Shown here: positions 16,925-24,239 of the stretch, piece after piece | Numbering within the stretch: position 1 is the stretch's first letter | How the letters are laid out: every line of letters begins with the position of its first letter | NCBI RefSeq assembly: GCF_004571195.1 | Contig: NZ_CP038271.1 | Span: 1,749,501-1,813,500, forward strand | Direction of reading: 5' to 3' | DNA: 64,000 bases | Source: Legionella geestiana | Lineage (GTDB): Bacteria > Pseudomonadota > Gammaproteobacteria > Legionellales > Legionellaceae | Program-made: the position numbers and the translations under genes | The notes under the pieces: model-generated | What the model saw: only the letters and a program-made list of their open reading frames with translations | Told to the model about the DNA's origin: nothing | Databases searched by the model: none

Positions 16925-17484
16925 GCGGTTCTCCAATAGCAGTTTTCGGGGGTAATCACGCCATTCAAAGGGACGTCCCAGGGGTTAGTGTCCAGCACTT
17001 CAACACGCTGAAAATCATGGGCAAGACCCAGCAGCAGCGGTCGCGTGGCAGGATTGGCAAAAGTGCGGTCATAAAAACCGGCTCCCATGCCAAGGCGCTG
17101 ACAGGTGGCATCGAAAGCCACAAGTGGCACGATGACGAGATGGAGCTGAGGATTGCCGCAGGCGTGTTCTTCCGACTGCAGCGGCTCAGGGATGCCATAG
17201 CGGTTTGGCGTCAGCGGTGTATTTTTTGTAAAGGGCAGAAAGTGAAGCATCTGTTCGCGCGTGATGCACGGCAGATAAAACTGCTGTGAGGGAAGTGGGT
17301 CGTTCATCAGCGCGCGCGGGTCAATTTCTCCGTTTACCGGCAGGTAAAGCGCAATATGGTGCGCCGTCTGCCAGTGATGGAGGGCACGAACGCGCGCGCA
17401 AACGCGCTGGGATGCTTCCTTTACGAGCGCATCAGACAGTGCCGAGCGGCGCGCGCGCATCACTTCACGCAGAGGATGTTTCAT
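16921..17484 (-). CDS. ygfA: 5-formyltetrahydrofolate cyclo-ligase
   Basis: A 187-residue enzyme that converts 5-formyl-THF to 5,10-methenyl-THF using ATP. Conserved elements are the N-terminal basic helix (REVMRARRSAL), NGEIDPRALM, NRYGIPEP (the family's G-I-x-E-P) and the C-terminal GMGAGFYDRTF with the glycine-rich ATP motif. It forms a coupled pair with the EVE gene. In many gammaproteobacteria the 6S RNA gene lies directly upstream of this gene; I could not recognise one here. Confidence 0.94.
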   Translation of the reverse strand: MKHPLREVMRARRSALSDALVKEASQRVCARVRALHHWQTAHHIALYLPVNGEIDPRALMNDPLPSQQFYLPCITREQMLHFLPFTKNTPLTPNRYGIPEPLQSEEHACGNPQLHLVIVPLVAFDATCQRLGMGAGFYDRTFANPATRPLLLGLAHDFQRVEVLDTNPWDVPLNGVITPENCYWRTA

Positions 17485-17600
17485 ACGGATTTCCCGCTCT
17501 TTTACGAGGATTCGCCCTGATTATCGCGTGCACGTTTAGCGCCGTCCAGTGAATCTGGAGGCGCGTGTCACGCGAATGTCTTGACGTGCCGCAAAATATC

Positions 17601-17629
17601 TCGACAAAATCAAAAAAAAGGGGTATACA
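17601..17629 (+). promoter_or_regulatory. Sigma-70-type promoter candidate
   Basis: TCGACA (17601-17606) and TATACA (17624-17629) are separated by 17 bases and fit a sigma-70 promoter on the plus strand. It would drive the small PA3496-like gene at 17714 and the pabC-like gene after it. The leader of about 75 bases contains a small G-run/C-run hairpin (GGGG-GAGCA-CCCC near 17674). Confidence 0.45.
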
Positions 17630-17713
17630 CTTCCCTCTTTTTTTCGGGCGTCATCCGCATGGGTGGCGGCAATGGGGGAGCACCCCTAACCTTCAGAACG
17701 CTTGAGAGAGAGT

Positions 17714-17899
17714 ATGAGCGCACTGTTTGACGATGATGAAGACGTGTTGGAGCCTCAAGAAGACGGGCTCGAGGATGCTGAGGCGGCTGATATCATACCC
17801 ATTGAGGTAAAACCTGGGCCGGATGCAAGGCGTCGCCTGGAAAAACTGCTGGAAGCGCGGCGGTTGCGAGAAGAGCTGGATGACTTCCCCGATGAATAA
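17714..17899 (+). CDS. Small acidic protein, PA3496 family (putative envelope integrity)
   Basis: A 61-residue, strongly acidic protein (MSALFDDDEDVLEPQEDG). Its C-terminal segment DARRRLEKLLEARRLREELD is the hallmark of the small PA3496-type family of putative envelope integrity proteins. GAGAG upstream can serve as ribosome binding site. It ends 5 bases before the pabC-like gene. The family assignment comes from the C-terminal motif; the function is not established. Confidence 0.75.
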   Translation: MSALFDDDEDVLEPQEDGLEDAEAADIIPIEVKPGPDARRRLEKLLEARRLREELDDFPDE

Positions 17900-17904
17900 G
17901 CTGC

Positions 17905-18678
17905 ATGCGTGAATGCGCGCACTTTCTTCCTGATGAGCGTATTTTCCTCGGTCAGGGGGTTTTTGAAACGCTGAAAGTGCGTGCTGGCAGGCCGCTGTTT
18001 GCTGATGCGCACTTTCGCCGCCTTCAGCAGAGCGCAAGCACCCTCGGGATTGCTTTTGAACTTGATTTTCCGGCCTTTGAAAAGCGCCTTTTAAAGGCAC
18101 TTGCAGGTGAGGCCGCGTCCTCAAACGGGTTAAAAGTTCTGGTGAGTGCCGGCAGTGCGCCCCGTGGTTATCTTCATGAGGCGCGTGCGCCCGGCATGCA
18201 CGTTCAGGCCTTTACCTACATACGGCAAACAGCACCCGTGGTGCTCGTGAGCGCGCCATGGCAGCGGGATGCAGCCAATCCATTGTATGGCCATAAAACA
18301 GTGAATGCGCTGGAAAATCTTCTGGCGGCAAAAGACGCGCATGCGCGCGGCGCGAGCGATGCCCTGTTTTTTAATACAAAGGGACATGCCACGGAAACGA
18401 CAACTGCAAACCTCTTTGGCTGCTCCAATGGCATACTCTGGACGCCGCCACTCAATGACGGCGTGCTGCCAGGCATTACCCGGGCGCGGGTGTTTGATAT
18501 CTGTAAAGCCCTTGCGATTCCCTGCGAAGAACGTCCGGTTGATGACAGCCTCCTTGCCGGCGCCGATGCGCTGGCACTGACCAACAGCCTGCAGGGGATG
18601 CGCCACGTTGAATCCTTTAATGGACAGGTCTATGCCCGCTTTCATCCGTTGATGAAGGCGATTGCCGAGCACCTTTGA
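17905..18678 (+). CDS. pabC: Class IV aminotransferase, aminodeoxychorismate lyase-like
   Basis: A 257-residue PLP enzyme of fold type IV. It contains FLGQGVFETLKV near the N-terminus, KTVNALENLLA with the likely PLP lysine, ATETTTANLFG (the family's E-x-x-x-x-N motif) and DGVLPGITRARVF. The size and weak N-terminal extension fit PabC, which makes p-aminobenzoate for folate; D-amino-acid or branched-chain aminotransferases are the alternatives. An in-frame stop 12 bases upstream makes the ATG at 17905 the only plausible start. Confidence 0.75.
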   Translation: MRECAHFLPDERIFLGQGVFETLKVRAGRPLFADAHFRRLQQSASTLGIAFELDFPAFEKRLLKALAGEAASSNGLKVLVSAGSAPRGYLHEARAPGMHVQAFTYIRQTAPVVLVSAPWQRDAANPLYGHKTVNALENLLAAKDAHARGASDALFFNTKGHATETTTANLFGCSNGILWTPPLNDGVLPGITRARVFDICKALAIPCEERPVDDSLLAGADALALTNSLQGMRHVESFNGQVYARFHPLMKAIAEHL

Positions 18679-18741
18679 ATGGTGGCATCGGGCTTTTATG
18701 GTATATTGCCAAAAACTAAACCAGTTCAAGGAACCGCCCCG

Positions 18742-20289
18742 ATGGGTTTTCTGAAGCGCCTTTTCTTCCCCCTTTTCCTGCTGCCAAACCTCCTCATCGC
18801 GGCACCCCTGCCAGCTTCAACCCTGCTCGAGCAAAAGCAGTTTGCCGCTCTCCCAAAGAGCGCCGAGATAGATGACTGGTTGAAGTCGCTCGCAAAGGCC
18901 TCTCCTTACGCCCGGGTGGTGCATATCGGCAAAAGTGTAGGGGGGCGTGATTACAGTGCGCTGCTGCTTTCTAAAAACACCGCATTTCTTGAAACAGGGG
19001 CACATCAGAAAGGCGTGCTCACGGTACTGTTGATTGGCTCTCAGCATGGCACGGAACCCTCTGGCAATGAGGCATTGCAGCAGCTGGCTCTCGACGTAGT
19101 TGCCGGAAAACGGTTGCAGTATCTCGATACCATGAACCTGATTTTAATTCCAAACGGCAATCCTGACGGGCGCGACAATACCACGCGACTGAACGCCGTT
19201 AACGGCAACCTTAATGTTGATTACATGCGCCTTGCCTACCCTGAAACCCGCATCTATCGCGATGTGCTCACGCGCTATGCGCCGGATGCGCTTCTTGATA
19301 TGCACGAGTCTTCTATTCACAAAAAAACCCTCACGGACAGGCAGGGGTATTTTACGGACGTAGAAGCGCAGTATGAAGTCGGCAATAACCCAAACATTGA
19401 CGCGCACCTGCGCCAGCTCACTGACAAGGTGCTGCTCCCGGCGCTTATCACAACAACCGAAGCAAAAGGATTGCCGGCGCAGCATTATCTGGGTGAAATT
19501 CAATCCCTCGACCAGCCGGTAGCGCATGGCGGTCTGCGCTTAAGCAATCTACGTAATTACAGCGCGATGCTCGGAGTCGCGTCCTTTCTAGTGGAAAATC
19601 GCCTTGACCCACTGGATGCTGAGTATCCAACGCCGCAGAACATTAAGGTGCGCCGTGACAAGCAGTATAAAAGCGCCTGCGCCTTTCTCGAGGTGCTGAG
19701 TGCGCACGCTTCCACAATTCTTGCGACTGTGGAGGCCGCAAAAACCGCCTGGAAAACCCCTGAGTTTGCCGACACACTTTTGCAGCTTGATTACCGTTTT
19801 GGGCTTGATTTTCGAAACCCGCAGCGCGTAATTACACTGCGTTCAGCATCCAGTGGCAAAAAGGCAGCAAAGGCATTCCCCAACCACGATTTTGTGCTGC
19901 TGCAAAAGCCCTCGCGCCTGCCCAAAGCGTATGCCGTGACCGCCGCTCAGGAAGCGATTGCCACACTTTTACGCCGCCATGGCCTTGAAGTGGAAGTGGT
20001 GAAGGCCGCCAAAAAAGTAACGGCCATTTTGCCTGAAGTGGAAGATGTCGCGCTGCACCATCCAGAGAACCCGCTCTTTCGCACAACGGCAGAAGTGAAA
20101 ATGCGTAACCGCGTGCAGGCGTACACGCTGAAGCCTGGAGATCTCCTTGTGAATACCCGGCAGGCAAATGGTCTGCTTATCCCCTTGCTGCTAGATGCCC
20201 GTTCGGTTGACAGCCTCTTTCAGGAACCTCAGTTCCGGGGGCTTCTGGTGTCGGGTCGGTATGCGGTGGCGTTCCCGATTGTGGACTAG
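18742..20289 (+). CDS. Secreted M14-family zinc carboxypeptidase
   Basis: A 515-residue protein with a clear signal peptide (MGFLKRLFFPLFLLPNLLIA). It continues with KSVGGRDYSALLLS, then SQHGTEPSGNEALQQLALDV, which supplies the H-x-x-E zinc ligands. IPNGNPDGRDNTTRLNAVNG and LDMHES complete the peptidase M14 active-site region. The C-terminal 150 residues are not a standard M14 domain. AAGGA 9 bases upstream supports the ATG at 18742. The 3' end overlaps the convergent unknown gene by 113 bases. Probably periplasmic or secreted; the substrate is unknown. Confidence 0.85.
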   Translation: MGFLKRLFFPLFLLPNLLIAAPLPASTLLEQKQFAALPKSAEIDDWLKSLAKASPYARVVHIGKSVGGRDYSALLLSKNTAFLETGAHQKGVLTVLLIGSQHGTEPSGNEALQQLALDVVAGKRLQYLDTMNLILIPNGNPDGRDNTTRLNAVNGNLNVDYMRLAYPETRIYRDVLTRYAPDALLDMHESSIHKKTLTDRQGYFTDVEAQYEVGNNPNIDAHLRQLTDKVLLPALITTTEAKGLPAQHYLGEIQSLDQPVAHGGLRLSNLRNYSAMLGVASFLVENRLDPLDAEYPTPQNIKVRRDKQYKSACAFLEVLSAHASTILATVEAAKTAWKTPEFADTLLQLDYRFGLDFRNPQRVITLRSASSGKKAAKAFPNHDFVLLQKPSRLPKAYAVTAAQEAIATLLRRHGLEVEVVKAAKKVTAILPEVEDVALHHPENPLFRTTAEVKMRNRVQAYTLKPGDLLVNTRQANGLLIPLLLDARSVDSLFQEPQFRGLLVSGRYAVAFPIVD

Positions 20290-21616
20290 CGAAGGTGCCA
20301 CAGCCGTGCAGTGCCCGTGCTGAACAACAGTCATTGGGAGCCGTACTTGAGCTGCATGCCGAAGAGGGAGAGAGAAGCTCCTCAATGCGTGTCTTGATTT
20401 GATCCTCAATCTCTTTCTGCGTTCCAGACATCGGATTGAGAGGGGTGGTTTTGATAATGTCTAACAGCCTCAAGAGATTCTCCTTTGTGTGCACGAGACG
20501 TTCAGGTATGTCCTGAAGTCGCGCAATTACAAAGGCACGCTGCTGTTCCGTTGCAATGACCCGGCGGTTAACGGCATCAAAGAATGTCCAGAGGGCGCCC
20601 TCGATGCCCCCACGGATAAATGCAAGGGAAAGGGTGAATGCGCCATGGCTGACATATTTGTAATCGCCGAACGGCGTTGCAGGAAAAACTGGAGCAGTCA
20701 AATGTGCAAACTGTTCTTCTGAGAGTTCTGGACTGCGGATACTCAGGATTCTGGTGCACAGTAAAGCAATGGTTTTGCAAAACGGGGATTTTTCATGCAG
20801 ATGTTCGTTTTTTCCCTCATCCGTCAACGGAAGCGCTAACAGGAGCATTTCAACGCCACGCCGTGCGACATGCTCAACGAGGGGATGCATGTGAGATTTT
20901 GGAATTTCAGTGAGCCGTCTTTCAAGCAACTCAAGATTAGAGATGTTGTTTGGTTTGGGGGGCTGCTGTTGAAGTTTCTGGTAAGTCTCTGGCAGGCTGG
21001 TAGCGTCTGCTGCCAGCGCCAGCAGCAATTCCTGCAGCACATACGCTTTTTGCTCGAGAACGTTGCCGGGCATGGTGGTTTTGAGCAGGCACTCAACCAG
21101 CACGTCCATGTAGAGAAAGCGATAGTCATTGCCTGCTTCAGGCAGCGCATCCCAGTTGCTTGTGTAGTTCGCGATGAAGGATTGTGGACTCGTCTTTGCA
21201 AATGCTTTCAGGTGCTGATGAAAATCAGCCGGAGTGTAGTATTGGTGATGCTCTAAAAGGGCCTCGAGGTTTTCAGGCACTGGCAGTGGTTCTGGTGGCG
21301 TGTAGACGATTTTTGGCTCCAGCGCACGAAAGAGCGGAGAACCAGGCTTATGCTCCCCAAAGAGCCAGGAAAACAAAGTGTTGATGAATTTCCAGAATCC
21401 GAGAAACCGAGGCTTCCATGTGAACCCCTGGCCGTGGTTATCACCAAGAAGCGTCTGTCGCCGGTCTTTAAATTCGGCATAATTGCCTGCACGAAGCAGG
21501 TCGAGGAGCGTTTGCTTGATATCTCGCTCGGTGTTAACGTTTTGAATGCGCATTATCCACGCCGCACACTTTGCCTGGTTGATGGCGTGCTCTGTGACAT
21601 GCGGGTTTGTGCTCAT
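20177..21616 (-). CDS. Unknown 479-residue protein, candidate effector
   Basis: I do not recognise a family. The protein is soluble, with helical, leucine-rich stretches (LEALLEHHQYYTPADFHQHL) and a short aromatic patch (FWKFINTLFSWLFGEHKPG). The C-terminal tail is low in complexity, rich in Ser, Thr, Pro and Gly (from about residue 420). AGGA 6 bases before the ATG at 21616 favours this start over 21643. The last 113 bases are antisense to the M14 peptidase gene. Its position directly beside icmT and the Dot/Icm locus makes a translocated effector possible, but no sequence motif proves it. Confidence 0.6.
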   Translation of the reverse strand: MSTNPHVTEHAINQAKCAAWIMRIQNVNTERDIKQTLLDLLRAGNYAEFKDRRQTLLGDNHGQGFTWKPRFLGFWKFINTLFSWLFGEHKPGSPLFRALEPKIVYTPPEPLPVPENLEALLEHHQYYTPADFHQHLKAFAKTSPQSFIANYTSNWDALPEAGNDYRFLYMDVLVECLLKTTMPGNVLEQKAYVLQELLLALAADATSLPETYQKLQQQPPKPNNISNLELLERRLTEIPKSHMHPLVEHVARRGVEMLLLALPLTDEGKNEHLHEKSPFCKTIALLCTRILSIRSPELSEEQFAHLTAPVFPATPFGDYKYVSHGAFTLSLAFIRGGIEGALWTFFDAVNRRVIATEQQRAFVIARLQDIPERLVHTKENLLRLLDIIKTTPLNPMSGTQKEIEDQIKTRIEELLSPSSACSSSTAPNDCCSARALHGCGTFASPQSGTPPHTDPTPEAPGTEVPERGCQPNGHLAARG

Positions 21617-21661
21617 GATGCATCCTGATAATATTTTGTACATTTAGTATAGCGTACCGAA

Positions 21662-21683
21662 TTAACAGGCCCATGTCTGTTAA
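21662..21683. promoter_or_regulatory. Palindromic operator candidate between divergent genes
   Basis: A perfect inverted repeat TTAACAG - 8 bases - CTGTTAA lies in the 163-base gap between the minus-strand unknown gene (start 21616) and the plus-strand 62-residue gene (start 21780). A TATACT box on the minus strand lies a few bases further toward the unknown gene. This is the size and position expected of a dimeric regulator binding site. The regulator is not known. Confidence 0.4.
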
Positions 21684-21779
21684 GTTTTCGTAAGGATTTG
21701 TCGCTTGTGTATGCGTAATTATTCCTTAATAATTCTCTGTCAAAATAGGAACCAGTGGCTTTATTCTGGAGAGGACAAT

Positions 21780-21968
21780 ATGAGCAAGAGCACGCACCTG
21801 ATGCTGGCAGCCCTTGGCGGCGCGGGTCATTCTTCCTCGACTGAGACTGGACGCACGCATGCGGTTGAAAGCCGCGATGATATTCCCATTCTGCAACCTG
21901 ACATGCAGGAACTCCTGCAAAACTGCCTCACGCCAGAAGAACTTCTCGCCAATACTCCGATGGAATGA
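21780..21968 (+). CDS. Small unknown protein upstream of icmT
   Basis: A 62-residue protein starting MSKSTHLMLAALGGAGHSSS and ending TPEELLANTPME. The start has GAGAGGA 5 bases upstream. It has no signal peptide or membrane segment, and I do not recognise a family. It ends 81 bases before icmT and is co-oriented with the Dot/Icm operon. A CTTAATAATT sequence at 21725 resembles the half-site described for the Legionella regulator PmrA, but it is a single weak match. Confidence 0.5.
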   Translation: MSKSTHLMLAALGGAGHSSSTETGRTHAVESRDDIPILQPDMQELLQNCLTPEELLANTPME

Positions 21969-22049
21969 GGACTCTCCCTGGCATGGATATACTCAGCTCC
22001 TTTCCCCGGTATATACTTGTTCTAATAAGCCTGTACCAGGAGAGAAATG

Positions 22050-22310
22050 ATGGCCGGAGGGTTTTCAGCGAGTGCGCACTGGCGTGATTCCGCGCGCTTT
22101 GCGCGTTTTTTCATAGTTGATGCGCGAGCGGCGTTCCCCGTTTTTATTTTCTTGATGCACATTCGCGTATGGACTGGTGTGCTGGTGCTGGTTTCTGCCT
22201 TGTTTTTTGGTATCCTCGAGCATTATGGTTTTACGGTGCCGGTGTTTTTGCGCTGGCTGCGCTCAACACTTGCAGGCCCGCTCAAATCCGCTCAGCCCTG
22301 GTGGCGCTAG
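22050..22310 (+). CDS. icmT: Dot/Icm protein IcmT
   Basis: An 86-residue protein with one central hydrophobic segment (VWTGVLVLVSALFFGILEHY), preceded by SAHWRDSARFARFFIVDARA and ending with SAQPWWR. Both flanks and the length match IcmT, a small inner-membrane component needed for pore formation and export in Legionella. AGGAGAG 5-6 bases upstream favours the ATG at 22050 over 22047. It is followed by icmS after 11 bases, the conserved icmTS pair. Confidence 0.93.
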   Translation: MAGGFSASAHWRDSARFARFFIVDARAAFPVFIFLMHIRVWTGVLVLVSALFFGILEHYGFTVPVFLRWLRSTLAGPLKSAQPWWR

Positions 22311-22321
22311 AGGACTCTTCT

Positions 22322-22666
22322 ATGGAAAAAGATATTCGCCAGTGCATGTCAGAAATCGCGGCAACGATGAATGCCAAATTCTATTTAAACGACAGGTTCC
22401 TGACCTATGAGGAAGTGTTTGCCGATACCGGGATGCTGCCTGGGATTGCGCGCCGGGCCGATCAGCTCTGCTCGCTCTGCCTTGGTTATGGTCTTGGGGT
22501 AACCTTTGAGGAAACCGAAGGGGCGATGCTCGGCACGCGTGTGGTCTTTGATGAAGTCACTCCGACCGCACTGCGTCTTTTGTGCATGACCGATGTCATG
22601 AGCGAGCTGATTCAGGGCGGTCCAAGCCGCGATTATACGCCGCTTGATGAGTTGATGTATGACTAG
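22322..22666 (+). CDS. icmS: Dot/Icm type IV adaptor IcmS
   Basis: A 114-residue acidic protein, the exact length of L. pneumophila IcmS. IcmS pairs with IcmW as a chaperone-like adaptor that delivers effectors to the IcmO coupling complex. The sequence includes MNAKFYLNDRFLTYEEVFAD, GMLPGIARRADQLCSLCLGY and GVTFEETEGAMLGTRVVFDE. The following 81 bases to the IS982 element hold no gene. In other Legionella icmS is followed directly by icmR; here an insertion sequence lies between. Confidence 0.94.
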   Translation: MEKDIRQCMSEIAATMNAKFYLNDRFLTYEEVFADTGMLPGIARRADQLCSLCLGYGLGVTFEETEGAMLGTRVVFDEVTPTALRLLCMTDVMSELIQGGPSRDYTPLDELMYD

Positions 22667-22747
22667 CGCCCGTCTGCGTTCCCGAAATCTTTGCATCAAT
22701 GCCGGATAGATGCACCTTCGTACGTATCTTTAACATTTAAATAATTA

Positions 22748-23762
22748 ACGCCGTGTGCAACTTTTAATGGATAAGAGAGTGGATGCTTGAAAGGCACAGC
22801 ATAATTTTGTAAGTTCTTGATTTTCCGACGATCCAGGACTACAAGGAGTATGCTGTGCCGGTTGAGGATTTTATCATTAGTACTTTTTGTTTGATAGATT
22901 CCCTTTACAAAAAGGCCGTTATCACAAAGTTGAGAACCCGAGGCTTTGCACCCAGGCTCTCCGATCCCGAGGTGATCACGATAGAGCTGGTTGGCGAGTT
23001 TCTCGGGCTTGATACCGATAAGGCAATTTGGTCATATTTCAAGCGACACTGGCAGAATTGGTTTCCCGGGCTTGGAGACAGGACGAGCTTCGCCAGGCAA
23101 TCAGCCAAGTTGTGGGCCGTTAAGCAAAGCATTCAAAAATTGCTGGCCGGGAAACTGGGTACCTTCAATGACTCACTCCATATGTCTGACGGATTTCCTT
23201 TGCCAATTTGTCACTTCAGGCGCGCTAACTTTTCCCGGTTGTTCTCAGAGGCCGCCGCTTATGGCTACTGCGCCTCAAAAAATGAGCGCTATTATGGGTT
23301 CAAGGGCAATCTGTTGATTGACTCACAAGGCGTCATTACCGCCATAACCGTCACACAGGCAAACATTGATGAACGAGAGTCCGTCTGGGATAATCTCGAC
23401 AACGTACAGGGCATGATTATTGCTGATAAGGGATTGATAGGCCAAGATTTTCAGGAACAAATCCGACAACATACGAATGTTACCCTGCAAACGCCTCTGC
23501 GCTCCAATATGACAGACCCACGCGGCTCAGATTTTAGCAAGTGGCTCGTATCTACCCGCAGATTGGTTGAAACGGTGATTGGGCAACTGACAGAGCGCTT
23601 TCATATTCAAAAAGTCAGGGCTCGCGACCTCTGGCACCTGACCAGCAGAATCGGACGAAAAACCTTGGCGCATACAATTGGATGCTTTCTTAATCACAAG
23701 CGAGGGGCAAAATTAACCCAGTTTGATGGACTTGTCGCCCCGTTGTAAGTTGCACACGGCGT
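22748..23762 (+). mobile_element. IS982-family insertion sequence, apparently complete
   Basis: A 1015-bp element with perfect terminal inverted repeats ACGCCGTGTGCAACTT. It is flanked by TAATTA on both sides (22742-22747 and 23763-23768), consistent with a target duplication, although TAATTA is itself palindromic. It contains one intact transposase gene. It is inserted in the intergenic region between icmS and icmR, where it probably separates the icmTS transcript from the promoter of icmR. Confidence 0.9.
22855..23748 (+). CDS. IS982-family transposase
   Basis: A 297-residue DDE transposase. The N-terminus VEDFIISTFCLIDSLYKK and the catalytic region match IS982: Asp in HMSDGFPLP, Asp in MIIADKGLIG and Glu in RRLVETVIGQL. 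The last part, LAHTIGCFLNHKRG, is also typical. It begins with GTG, with AAGGAG 7 bases upstream. No frameshift or stop is seen, so the element may be active. Confidence 0.92.
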   Translation: MPVEDFIISTFCLIDSLYKKAVITKLRTRGFAPRLSDPEVITIELVGEFLGLDTDKAIWSYFKRHWQNWFPGLGDRTSFARQSAKLWAVKQSIQKLLAGKLGTFNDSLHMSDGFPLPICHFRRANFSRLFSEAAAYGYCASKNERYYGFKGNLLIDSQGVITAITVTQANIDERESVWDNLDNVQGMIIADKGLIGQDFQEQIRQHTNVTLQTPLRSNMTDPRGSDFSKWLVSTRRLVETVIGQLTERFHIQKVRARDLWHLTSRIGRKTLAHTIGCFLNHKRGAKLTQFDGLVAPL

Positions 23763-23830
23763 TAATTAACCAGCACAAACGGTACTTACAAATTTTTGCG
23801 CTTGTATTAAGGTTTTGTTAAGATTCGTTC

Positions 23831-23839
23831 TGCTATAGT
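23831..23839 (+). promoter_or_regulatory. Extended -10 promoter candidate for icmR
   Basis: TGCTATAGT fits an extended -10 element (TGN followed by TATAGT) 38 bases before the icmR-position start codon. No good -35 is seen at 16-18 bases. It lies downstream of the IS982 insertion, so the gene could keep its own promoter. A very similar TGCTATACT precedes icmQ. Confidence 0.35.
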
Positions 23840-23876
23840 GTTATTAAATTAAGCAGTGTTTTTTGGAGAGTTGAAC

Positions 23877-24107
23877 ATGGCTACTTTTTTCAAGCCAGAA
23901 AAAGGCAAAAATGCCGGGGTTGATGCCGATGTCGTAGCCGACTATGCGCGTCAATTTCATGGACTCCGGGATACACTCCTGGCGGCTGCAGTACGAGCAC
24001 CGGATGCTTATAAGACACAGGCACTGAAAGCAATGGAACCAGGCGTTCGAGCCTTTGGCAGTGCACAGGACAATATCCTCGATAACGGCCCATCTCTCGG
24101 CGCATGA
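23877..24107 (+). CDS. IcmR-position protein (functional homologue of IcmR, fir)
   Basis: A 76-residue protein at the exact position of icmR, between icmS and icmQ. The gene at this site is hypervariable between Legionella species. The products (FIR proteins) share little sequence but act as the partner that controls IcmQ insertion into membranes. Here the protein reads MATFFKPEKGKNAGVDADVV then ADYARQFHGLRDTLLAAAV, with a central amphipathic helix expected to pack with IcmQ. GGAGAG is 6 bases upstream. The role is assigned from synteny, not sequence similarity, and the protein is short for the group. Confidence 0.75.
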   Translation: MATFFKPEKGKNAGVDADVVADYARQFHGLRDTLLAAAVRAPDAYKTQALKAMEPGVRAFGSAQDNILDNGPSLGA

Positions 24108-24114
24108 CCGCAAG

Positions 24115-24133
24115 GCCGCCCATGATGGGCGGC
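24115..24133 (+). other. Hairpin between icmR-position gene and icmQ
   Basis: A perfect 7-base-pair stem with a 5-base loop (GCCGCCC-ATGAT-GGGCGGC) starts 7 bases after the stop codon of the icmR-position gene. No T-run follows, so it is not a standard terminator. It may be a partial terminator, an RNA-stability element or a processing site. Confidence 0.45.
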
Positions 24134-24167
24134 AACATCCTAAAACACTTCCACTTTCCTGTCAGGT

Positions 24168-24176
24168 TGCTATACT
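24168..24176 (+). promoter_or_regulatory. Extended -10 promoter candidate for icmQ
   Basis: TGCTATACT is an extended -10 element 63 bases before the icmQ start. Together with the hairpin just upstream it suggests icmQ and the following genes can be transcribed separately from the icmR-position gene. The -35 match is poor. Confidence 0.35.
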
Positions 24177-24239
24177 CATCAAAAGCGCGCAATACATCTG
24201 CATTGTGCCTTACAAACGAACATTGCGAGCCTATCCTCC

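Noticed and set aside
17485..17700. 6S RNA gene upstream of 5-formyltetrahydrofolate cyclo-ligase
   Set aside because: The synteny is suggestive, but on neither strand do I see the long interrupted hairpin with the conserved central bubble; the gap can be explained by a promoter and leader for the next gene.
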